From NCBI GenBank assembly GCA_030549335.1, contig CM060189.1, positions 48,640,917 through 48,704,916 of the forward strand: a stretch of 64,000 nt of DNA, read 5' to 3'. The notes under the pieces were generated by a model. That model searched no databases. It was not told the DNA's origin and saw only the letters and a list, made by a program, of their open reading frames with translations. Of this stretch, positions 57,075-64,000 are shown one piece after another (within the stretch, counting starts at the first letter, position 1; every line of letters begins with the position of its first letter). The position numbers and the translations under genes were made by a program. This DNA is from Pontederia crassipes. Taxonomy: Eukaryota; Streptophyta; Magnoliopsida; Commelinales; Pontederiaceae.

Positions 57075-57835
57075 TATATTATTTTGAATAATGTAGTGTC
57101 CTATCTTTCGTTATAAATTTATGGATTTATTGGGTGTTTATTGGGGTAGACGCTACATCCCATCGTGCGACCCATACAATATGCAATGGTGACTAGATGG
57201 AGGAGGCACGGTTCACATCGGTGATCCAAGGAAAATGAGGCTGGTTCAGGGATGGTGATGTGGTTAACATTGTCGTCATCACCGGTTCAGATGGCGTTCG
57301 AGGGAGACGACGCTCCTCCACTATTCGAGGGCAGTCCGGCAGATCAAGGTCGGTGGACGAGACATTAAGTTAGTGTTTGAGGGTGACGACGCTCCTCCAC
57401 TCTTCGAGGATGGCCGTCCGACGGACCAAGGGTGGGCGGCTTAGGCGGGCTCCTTCAATGCGCGACGACGCTGCTCCATCAGGTTCAGGCGGTTCGCGCG
57501 AGAGTGAGGTTGATGCTTGGTCAGATCTAGTGCTCTTTCAATCCACTGATGCTCCTCGCCTACCATTGCCGTTGTCGCCATCATCTCCCTAGCTTGCCAC
57601 CCTCAACCTCGCCCATCATTGCCCTTGTCTCTGTCTTTATCTCCCTCGCTCACTGCCCTCGACCTCGCCCACTGTCGCCGTCCTCATCTCGCACGCTCAC
57701 CACCCTCGACCTCACCCCCGTCATCAACCTCAACCGCGCCATCATCGGCGTCTCCCTCACTCGTGGACCTCAACCTCTCTCACAGTTCAGCTCAAACCTA
57801 GCCCAGGTTCAAAAATATCCAACTAGGATTTTTAG
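57075..57835. repeat. GC-rich dispersed repeat, copy 2
   Basis: Partner of 26340-27295 in the same orientation. It carries the same starting block, CATCGTGCGACCCATACAAT, CGACGCTCCTCCACT units at 57308 and 57388, and the CTCGCC-rich tail. Frames are not shared with copy 1. As in copy 1, an ACCGG-type element fragment follows within about 100 bases. Confidence 0.7.
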
Positions 57836-57910
57836 TACCAAATAGGATGTTAAATTGATTTTATTTGTCTTGATGTAAAATGGTTTACCCCTATATGTAT
57901 AATAATAAAC

Positions 57911-58180
57911 AATGTTTTTAGAACCAGACCGAATTCCTTACCGAGTCACCGTTGGACCGATCCAATGGGATTCGACCGAATTGAACCAAATTTTATTAAA
58001 ATAATATTATTTATAATAATCATAAAGATATAATATAAGTTATATGATATAGTATGTGAATATTGTAATAGTAACCTATTGATAATTTAAAAAAAATTAA
58101 TATAACATATTTTTTATTTATTAAAAGTTTTAATAATGATTAACATATAAATATAAATAGATTATTATTAATTTAAGGAT
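57911..58180. mobile_element. Left-end fragment of an ACCGG-type TIR element
   Basis: It begins AATGTTTTTAGAACCAGACC and continues with GTTGGACCGATCC-like and TTCGACCGAATTGAACC blocks, then AT-rich core. It is a diverged relative of the elements at 25231 and 27403. The right half is absent. Confidence 0.5.
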
Positions 58181-58222
58181 TTAATGGGCATGCTACCCAT
58201 TGATGCTCCCTAGATACGTGGC

Positions 58223-58945
58223 CGTGCGATTTTAAATCTACCATAGATAAAAAACATGGTTCACCGTAGCACTAGCTCGGTTCACTATAGCAAATCACGG
58301 TTCATGGCCGGTTCAGATCTGGATGGTGTCAGTGAGGCAGCCAGGCGATCCTTCGATGATCGGCAATGTCGGCGAGGTGAGGTAGCAAGGCGGCGAGGCA
58401 ATCCTTCGACGATCGTGCGATGAAGCGGCAAGGCGAGTGTGCGGTGTGGCAACAATGGCGAGGCAAGCACACGGAGGGCAAACGCGTGGCGTGACAACGA
58501 GGTTGCATTGGCAAGGTGGTGACATGGCCGGTTCAGATCTGGACGGTGAGGCAGCCAGGCGATCATTCGACGATCATGCGGAGATGTCGACAAGGTGAGG
58601 TAGCAAAGCGGCGAGGCGATTGTGCGATGAGGCAGCAAGGCGAGTGCACGGTGTGGCAAGGACGGCGAGGTGAGCACTCAGAGAGGCAAATGCATGGCGT
58701 GACAGTGAGGTTGCATCGGCAAGGCGGCGAGATTGCAGCGGCGAGGAACGAATCGTGCGATTCATCGATTTCATATATGGATCATGTGATTCACCAAAAT
58801 GGGTGAACCGATCATGCTACGAAGTGAGGCGGTTCACCGATTCTATGATTTCAGCAGCGAGATAGTGCGGAGACTTCGCGATTTCGTGGGCGGTGGCAAG
58901 CAAGAAGTGAGATCCGGTGAATTCACAATTTCAGCGGTATGCATA
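58223..58945. repeat. GC-rich body of the composite element, with a 222-bp tandem repeat
   Basis: The block beginning GGCCGGTTCAGATCTGGA near 58303 recurs near 58525, each copy with GAGGCAGCCAGGCGATC, AGGCGAG and GGCGTGACA units. Minus-strand frames are low complexity and differ between copies. No gene called. Confidence 0.7.
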
Positions 58946-59625
58946 TGATATGAACCAAGAAATGCTTACAATTGCAGTCGGTAATAGAAGAATGCTCTAG
59001 CAAAGTTGGATGATCAAGATAATGGTTGGATCTCAAGCATAAGGAAATTTAATATAATCAAGAATGTTTGAAATTTACAATTGATCCATTACATGATCGA
59101 GTTAGATCAGACCCAACTTCTCAGCATGTTACGAATTGGGACACGTGAAGAGTCAACATGACTTGAGCCAAATAAATCATCGTTTAACCATATTTATTTG
59201 GAATTAATTATACATGAAAATTTTGTTGAGATTTGTAAGAGGAAATTGAGTTTGTTATTTTACTAAATTAGTTAGGTTACTTGTGGGCTAAGTTAGGTTA
59301 TTTTCTTTCAGCCCAAAGTCCATTTCTAGGGTCTATAAATACTGGTCCTCATTATTATTTGAGACATCTTTGAATCTATAAAGAATTTGGGTTAATTGTT
59401 TTTACTATGAGGGAACTCCTACAACCCGTTCTTCGGGAACTTCCGCTATTAATTACAAGGTTGGCTATCTTGTTATTAAATCCATCTATTTATAATATCA
59501 ATTGCTTGGTTCATTATAATCTTGAGGTTGATATTCCGCTGCCTTGAAAATTCGTTTGATCTCGTTTCTTTGATTATCATATATTGTTCCAGTCACTCAA
59601 GGCATTGTTCTTGAGCAACGTATCA
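58946..59625 (+). repeat. 5' LTR
   Basis: 680 bases. It contains TCTATAAATACTGGTCC, a promoter-like block, near 59332. A 20-base stretch near 59591-59610 (CAGTCACTCAAGGCATTGTT) is absent from the 3' LTR. Confidence 0.85.
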
Positions 59626-59627
59626 GT

Positions 59628-59642
59628 TGATATCAGAGCCGT
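59628..59642 (+). other. Primer-binding site, initiator-Met tRNA type (one change)
   Basis: TGATATCAGAGCCGT follows the LTR end closely; the standard site begins TGGTATCAGAGC. Confidence 0.65.
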
Positions 59643-60419
59643 GTTTTTTATTCGGTTTTCTAGTTATCTTCCATTTTTCTAGTTTTTTTCCCTATTTCAG
59701 TTTCTGAAAAAAAAACACAAAAAAAAATCTGGTTTGTTTCTTCAAATTCTAGCTGTCTTCCTTATTTGCTTTCTTTTGTTCTTCAAACCCTAGTCGTCGT
59801 CATCTTTTCTTCAAAATCTGGTGCAGTTTTGAAAAAAACCACAAAAATCTGGTTATTTGTTGTTGAAACCCTAGCCGTCATCCTTATTTGTTCTCAAGTT
59901 TTTGCTGCAATTTCAAAAAAATTCTGAAAATTGAAAAAAAGACTGAAAAAGAAAGTGCAAGAAAGGAGGAAAGAAGACATGAAAGAAAATATCTAGAAAA
60001 AAAATTCGAAAAAAAATATGAAAAAAAACTGAAAAGGAAAGTGCAAGAAAGGAGAAAAGAGAAGAACATGAAAAAAAATCCAAAAAAAAGAAAAGAAAAA
60101 AAAAGAGGATTCAAAAGAAAGAGGAAAGAAGAAAAAAAAGGAAGGATTATTTCTGGAGAAAAGTGCAAAGAAAATTGAGAATAGAATAATTTGACTCAAG
60201 GAAGGGTGATCTTTGATTTCATTCCAATTCTGAATTTTTTATACATATTCTTATTTGGCAACATTTTCCTGATTTCTATTCCAAATCAATTCATTACACA
60301 TCTATCATTATTGAGCAATCTTTTTCTGATCTCTATTCTAAAATCAACTTTAAGTATTCTTTTGATCTTGCAATCATATTGATAAGTTAGATTGATTTAA
60401 TTGCTCATTGCCTTGTGTT
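59643..60419 (+). other. Leader with a purine-rich tract
   Basis: 59880-60180 is almost pure A/G. It gives Lys/Glu/Arg-rich frames on this strand and Phe/Ser/Leu-rich frames on the other, which I treat as composition effects. It lies between PBS and gag, where such elements have an untranslated leader. Confidence 0.6.
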
Positions 60420-60706
60420 GACTTGCATTAGCAACAAGAAATGACAAAGAGCTTAATTCTAGAAAAGAAGCAATTAATCAGGCAAGAATGATGGAGGTCA
60501 TGACACAACAGTTTCATCATCTTGGACATATGATTACTGAACTTCACGATCAGGTAGATGTGCAAATTGCACAACTACAACAAGTTATACAACCAAACCA
60601 TAGAAGAGATCGCCAAAGACACCGCACTGATGATGGGCAAGATGATAAAGAGATGGAAGTGAAAGATGATAAAAGTGGGAGAAGGCATAGGAATGTTCAG
60701 ATTTGA
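60420..60706 (+). pseudogene. Short gag remnant ending in UGA, in frame with the next ORF
   Basis: The frame reads ATRNDKELNSRKEAINQARM, MEVMTQQFHHLGHMITELHD and DVQIAQLQQVIQPNHRR and ends in TGA at 60704-60706. Its reading frame is the same as that of the long frame that follows. It has the polar, coiled-coil-like start of a Ty3 gag but lacks the capsid domain and zinc knuckle. Confidence 0.55.
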
Positions 60707-62542
60707 GGGAGAACACATGAACAAGAAAATGTTTTCTATGCGCGTTGTTGTATTTTAGACAGAACTTGCGGATTAATTATTGATAGTGAAAGCTGCGTCA
60801 ATCTTGCTAGCCATTATATGGTGGAGAAGTTGGGGCTACCAACCTTAAAGCACCCAAAACCTTACAAACTTCAGTGGATAAATGATAGAGAAGAAGTCAA
60901 AGTGACCAAACAGGTGCTTGTGTCATTTAAAATTAGAAGATTTACTGATAAAGTATTATGTGATGTTGTATCAATGCATGTTTGTCATATCCTTTTGGGG
61001 CAACCATGGCAATATGATGGATGTGTGACACATGATAGTGCTACCAACCGTTATAAATGTCGTAAAGATGGGAGGAAATACACTTTAGCACCATTGTCAC
61101 CTCAAGAAGCATACGAAGAGCAGATGCAACTTAAAGAGCGTGTAGCATCCTACAATATTGAGAGAAAAAATTTGGTTGCACAACAACACTTGAAGAAAGA
61201 AGAAGCTGATTGTTCCGCAACTCCAAACAATTCTGAGAGTTGTGAGAAAGGCAAAGATAGAAAATATGAGTGTCACAACTTGAGTGATGAAAGTGATAGT
61301 CACACAACTTTTGAGTGTTTAGAAAGATCACATTCTAAAAGTATTGAGATACAACATTTAGATGATGAGTATTATGAGAGTTGTGAGAATGAGAAAAGAT
61401 TAGATTTTGAGTGTTTAAAAAGGCCACCTCCAGAGAGATATGAGCAAAAAGACTTGAGTGTTGAGGCAAAAGAAAGAGAGTTCAGTAATATTTCTCCTAA
61501 TAATAACCATCTTTTGTCTTTTGATTCTGATTTCTCCATGCAGATATGTAGGAGTGGACTATATGAAGATACAAATTTTATCATGCAAGGAATTGAAAGA
61601 GGTTGTATTGATTTTATAACGACTAGTTTGAAAAATTCATTTCCTTGCTTTGAAACTTTATATTTGTTTGATGTGACTAACTTGCATGTTTTAATTGGAA
61701 GAAGTATTGAATGGCATGTAAACATTAAATCTCAATTCTATATTCCACTTTCTTATTCATTGGGTGCTGAAAAACTTTATTTCAACCATATGATGAATTT
61801 TTGGAATGAATATTATTTAGTCCTAGGTACTTTTGATTGGTTGATTATAATTTCAAGATTCTTTTATGAGCATAAAATCTTATTCATTTCCTTAAATCAA
61901 ACCTTGTGCTCAACTAAAATCATTTATTCTGATGATTGTTATAATCTTCCACATCATTTTCAAAGATCATTAGCATGTGCGTTAGTTGGACTCTATGTTT
62001 GTCATAGAAGATATGTCATTATTTTCTTTGGAGATATCTTGATTAATAGCAGTCATTTGCAAGTTAATTTTGATGATGTTTTGGTTTGTTGCAATGACTT
62101 GCATGATTTTCTTTATAAGCCAAGTTGTTTGCTACGTTATGGATCCTATGATATTTCACTTGCAGATTTTAAAGATCAATTTTATTTTGAGGAAAAAGAT
62201 GTTCTTATTTTGGATCTACTTGACAATCTCCTTGTTAGATCTCTAGTTCCGTGGAATATATTGCACATTATATTTGATAGGGTCCTTATGCGCAAAGGAA
62301 GGTCTCCAAAATTTCATACTTTGTTTCTTAAAATACCATTGTCACATGGTCATAAGATATTTCATCCAGGTGAGTATAATAGTTATATTACATTTTATAT
62401 TATTTATGTTGTTTTTCCTCTACACTTGCAGGATCTTAACAGGGTGATAAAAATGAGAAATTGTTGCAGTTCTGATAGAGATACATCATCACATCTGACA
62501 CATGAAAGGGAAGTATCAATATCTCCATTATGCGTGTCCTAA
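60707..62542 (+). CDS. Long open frame: retroviral-type protease domain plus RT-derived, diverged C-terminus
   Basis: Open for 611 codons after the gag UGA; the first ATG is at 60818 (574 residues). The N-terminal part is a Ty3/gypsy aspartic protease: ARCCILDRTCGLIIDSESCV, then VEKLGLPTLKHPKPYKLQWI, TKQVLVSFKIRRF and HVCHILLGQPWQYDGCVTHD. The active-site DSG/DGG is DSE here, so catalysis is unlikely. A polar region (about 61200-61500) has three related SCE(K/N)...ECL units. Near 62000 RYVIIFFGDILINSS resembles the RT YxDDIL box with Asp changed to Gly. The C-terminal 100 residues are unrecognised. The lack of stops over 1.8 kb is odd for a dead element. Function unknown. Confidence 0.55.
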   Translation, partial: GRTHEQENVFYARCCILDRTCGLIIDSESCVNLASHYMVEKLGLPTLKHPKPYKLQWINDREEVKVTKQVLVSFKIRRFTDKVLCDVVSMHVCHILLGQPWQYDGCVTHDSATNRYKCRKDGRKYTLAPLSPQEAYEEQMQLKERVASYNIERKNLVAQQHLKKEEADCSATPNNSESCEKGKDRKYECHNLSDESDSHTTFECLERSHSKSIEIQHLDDEYYESCENEKRLDFECLKRPPPERYEQKDLSVEAKEREFSNISPNNNHLLSFDSDFSMQICRSGLYEDTNFIMQGIERGCIDFITTSLKNSFPCFETLYLFDVTNLHVLIGRSIEWHVNIKSQFYIPLSYSLGAEKLYFNHMMNFWNEYYLVLGTFDWLIIISRFFYEHKILFISLNQTLCSTKIIYSDDCYNLPHHFQRSLACALVGLYVCHRRYVIIFFGDILINSSHLQVNFDDVLVCCNDLHDFLYKPSCLLRYGSYDISLADFKDQFYFEEKDVLILDLLDNLLVRSLVPWNILHIIFDRVLMRKGRSPKFHTLFLKIPLSHGHKIFHPGEYNSYITFYIIYVVFPLHLQDLNRVIKMRNCCSSDRDTSSHLTHEREVSISPLCVS

Positions 62543-62706
62543 ATTATTTAATAAATTCATATATGTGATAGGTTATATTCTCCTTATTGCGAATGTAGAT
62601 TCAAGGACGAATCCTTTTGAAGACAATGGAAATGATATGAATCTCGATATACTCTCCTTGTTGCGAATGCAGATTCGACGACGAATCCTTTTGAAAAGGA
62701 GGGAAA
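62543..62706 (+). other. Tandem repeat and polypurine tract before the 3' LTR
   Basis: Two copies of a unit of about 70 bases, each with TTGCGAATG, GACGAATCCTTTTGAA and GAAATGATATGAA (62586-62640, 62660-62718). The second ends in AAAAGGAGGGAAA, the polypurine tract, directly before the LTR. The first copy therefore mimics an LTR start (TGATATGAA). Confidence 0.75.
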
Positions 62707-63375
62707 TGATATGAACCAAGAAATGCTTACAATTGCAGCCGGTAATAGAAGAATGTTCTAGCAAAGTTGGATGATCAAGATAATGGTGTGGATCTCAAGC
62801 ATAAGGAAATTTAAGATAATCAAGAATGTTTAGAATTTACAATTGATCCATTACAAGATCGAGTTAGATCAGATCCAACTTCTCAGCATGTTACGAATCG
62901 GGACACGTGAAAAGTCAACATGACTTGGACCAAATAAATCATGGTTTAACCATATTTATTTGGAATTTTTGGAATTAATTATACATGGAAATTCTGTTGA
63001 GATTTGTAAGAGGAAATTGAGTTTGTTATTTTACTAAATTAGTTATGTTACTTGTGGGCTAAGTTAGGTTATTTTCTTTCAGCCCAAAGTCCATTTCTAG
63101 GGTTTATAAATACTGGTCATCATTGTTATTTGAGACATCTTTGAATCTATAAACAATTTGGCTTAATTGCTTTTACTGTGAGGGAACTCCTGCAACCCGT
63201 TCTTCGGGAACTTCTGCTGTTAATTATAAGGTTGGCTATCTTGTTATTAAATCCATCTATTTATAATATCGATTGCTTAGTTCATTGTAATCTTGAGGTT
63301 GATATTTCGCTGCCTTAAAAATTCGTTTGATCTCGTTTCTTTGATTATCATATATTGTTCTTGAGCATCATATCA
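62707..63375 (+). repeat. 3' LTR
   Basis: 669 bases, collinear with 58946-59625, with a 9-base TTTTTGGAA-type duplication near 62970 and the 20-base deletion noted in its partner. Confidence 0.85.
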
Positions 63376-63884
63376 GTAGCAGACGGTGAGATGGTAGAGC
63401 GAGCTGGTGCGGCGAATACACGATTTTGCAGTCTATGGTGAGGCAGAAAGCAAGGTCCGGCAACTTCGCAATTTCACGGCGAGATGACAGTGGAGGCAAA
63501 GAGATCGTACAACGACATCGCGATTTCACAGGCGGTGGCAAGGTAAGAAGCGTGATCCGGCAATTTTGACCCGAGGTGACAGTGCAGGCAATGAGATCGT
63601 ACAGCGACGTCACGATTTCACGGCCGGTGGTGAGGTAGGGAGTGAGGTCCAGCGATGTCGCAGTGAGATGGAAGCGCATGCAGTGCCGGCCCCTTCATCT
63701 CCGCCGACGACAACGAGGCTTCCGGATCCCCCTCCAATGTTCCCAACGGTAGAGAGATTGGAGTGGGTGGCGAGTGGCATGTCGTGGCCGAGAGAGAAGC
63801 GGTTGACGATCATGGTGAACATGTTGAACCGGTTTCGAACCGGACGAGTTGCTACAGTAAACCGCACATCTTTTTTACATCGGA
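63376..63884. repeat. Right GC-rich body of the composite element
   Basis: It contains a tandem repeat of about 95 bases (GAGATCGTACA(A/G)CGAC at 63502 and 63594, each followed by GATTTCAC). Frames on both strands are low complexity. No gene called. Confidence 0.65.
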
Positions 63885-63942
63885 CGGCCACAGATCTAGG
63901 GAGCATCGTGCTACCCATTTAAGTGAGTAGCATGCCCATTAA

Positions 63943-64000
63943 TACTTAATTTAATATCTATTATTTAATGATGATAGCTGCTATATTAATAAATTTTATC
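63943..64000. other. AT-rich flank at the right edge, nothing recognised
   Basis: 58 bases of AT-rich DNA beyond the composite element. Confidence 0.5.

Larger units (their letters stand above)
58946..63375 (+). mobile_element. Ty3/gypsy-derived LTR element without a recognisable integrase
   Basis: LTRs 58946-59625 and 62707-63375 (TGATATGAACCAAG ... TATCA) enclose a PBS, a purine-rich leader, a gag remnant and one long frame with protease and RT vestiges. With only 3.1 kb between LTRs and no integrase or normal RT, it is non-autonomous. Both LTRs are nearly the same length, so it was mobilised as a unit by a relative. No clear 5-bp duplication flanks it. Confidence 0.8.
58184..63939. mobile_element. 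TIR-bounded composite element of about 5.8 kb enclosing an LTR element
   Basis: The outer ends are inverted: TTAATGGGCATG at 58181-58192 and CATGCCCATTAA at 63931-63942. A longer inner match (GATGCTCCCTAGAT...GTGGCCGT at left, its complement at right around 63885-63910) extends to GGTT-ACCGTAGC-type sequence, roughly 80-100 bases in all with indels. TTA/TAA could be the target duplication or part of the ends. The body outside the LTR element is GC-rich and repetitive with no transposase. It looks like a non-autonomous DNA transposon hit by a retroelement. Confidence 0.6.

Noticed and set aside
58285-58677. 130-residue minus-strand frame (Pro/Ser/Leu/His-rich)
   Set aside because: It lies across a 222-bp tandem repeat and is low complexity. 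The repeat copies do not keep one frame.
59888-60178. Lys/Glu/Arg-rich 96-residue frame and its Phe-rich opposite
   Set aside because: Both arise from a nearly pure purine tract in an element leader; frames are open on both strands because of composition.
1-64000. Endogenous pararetrovirus (caulimovirus-like) sequence
   Set aside because: All RT regions come with LTRs, PBS and integrase, or with Ty3/copia wording. I saw no movement-protein or coat-protein-like frame.
1-64000. CRISPR array, tRNA or rRNA genes
   Set aside because: No regularly spaced short direct repeats with unique spacers. No clover-leaf with A and B boxes beyond the SINE B-box-like block. No rRNA blocks.

Overview
The window is nuclear DNA of a flowering plant. 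The evidence is an intron-free plant-type CDC20 gene, SINE, CACTA, Mutator-like and hAT-like remnants, and long Ty3/gypsy and Ty1/copia elements with plant-type primer-binding sites. The strong contrast between one GC-rich coding region (poly-Ala/Ser, GCC/GGC codons) and AT-rich surroundings suggests a monocot, but this is inference only. Exactly one host gene looks intact: a CDC20/fizzy-family APC/C activator on the minus strand (11865-13385). A second copy (31500-32648, minus) is a pseudogene. It lies in a segmental duplication that also copied both flanks (about 8.7-15.6 kb and 28.6-33.3 kb).

Layout. 1-3.96 kb: minus-strand Ty3/gypsy remnant (integrase to gag), holding a 494-bp terminal-inverted-repeat element. 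4.4-11.85 kb: gene-poor DNA made of diverged local duplications, with one full SINE. 11.87-13.39 kb: CDC20. 13.5-16.2 kb: AT-rich upstream DNA with a CACTA-type end. 16.18-17.41 kb: copia solo LTR. 17.8-26.3 kb: two head-to-tail Athila-type fragments (leader plus gag twice, with an ATHILA ORF1-like remnant between them), each carrying a different DNA transposon. 26.3-28.5 kb: GC-rich repeat, a second ACCGG-type element and a WD40-like fragment. 28.6-33.3 kb: second copy of the CDC20 segment, damaged by an LTR/PBS inverted-repeat complex.

33.4-56.4 kb: a large Ty3/gypsy element whose reverse transcriptase is split by a complete 8.8-kb copia element (38311-47101); its integrase and 3' LTR are split by further insertions. 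The copia element carries an extra downstream reading frame of the plant-transposon-protein type. 57.1-57.8 kb: second copy of the GC-rich repeat. 58.2-63.9 kb: an apparent TIR-bounded element enclosing an LTR element that has a long open gag/protease/RT-derived frame.

Functionally, CDC20 would act in the nucleus and cytoplasm as a WD40 co-activator of the anaphase-promoting complex. Everything else is mobile-element sequence, mostly decayed, and the nesting gives a relative order of events. I found no tRNA or rRNA gene and no CRISPR array. I saw no convincing new cellular system. The most unusual items are the long open frame at 60.7-62.5 kb, the extra frame in the copia element, and the repeatedly damaged duplicate of CDC20.
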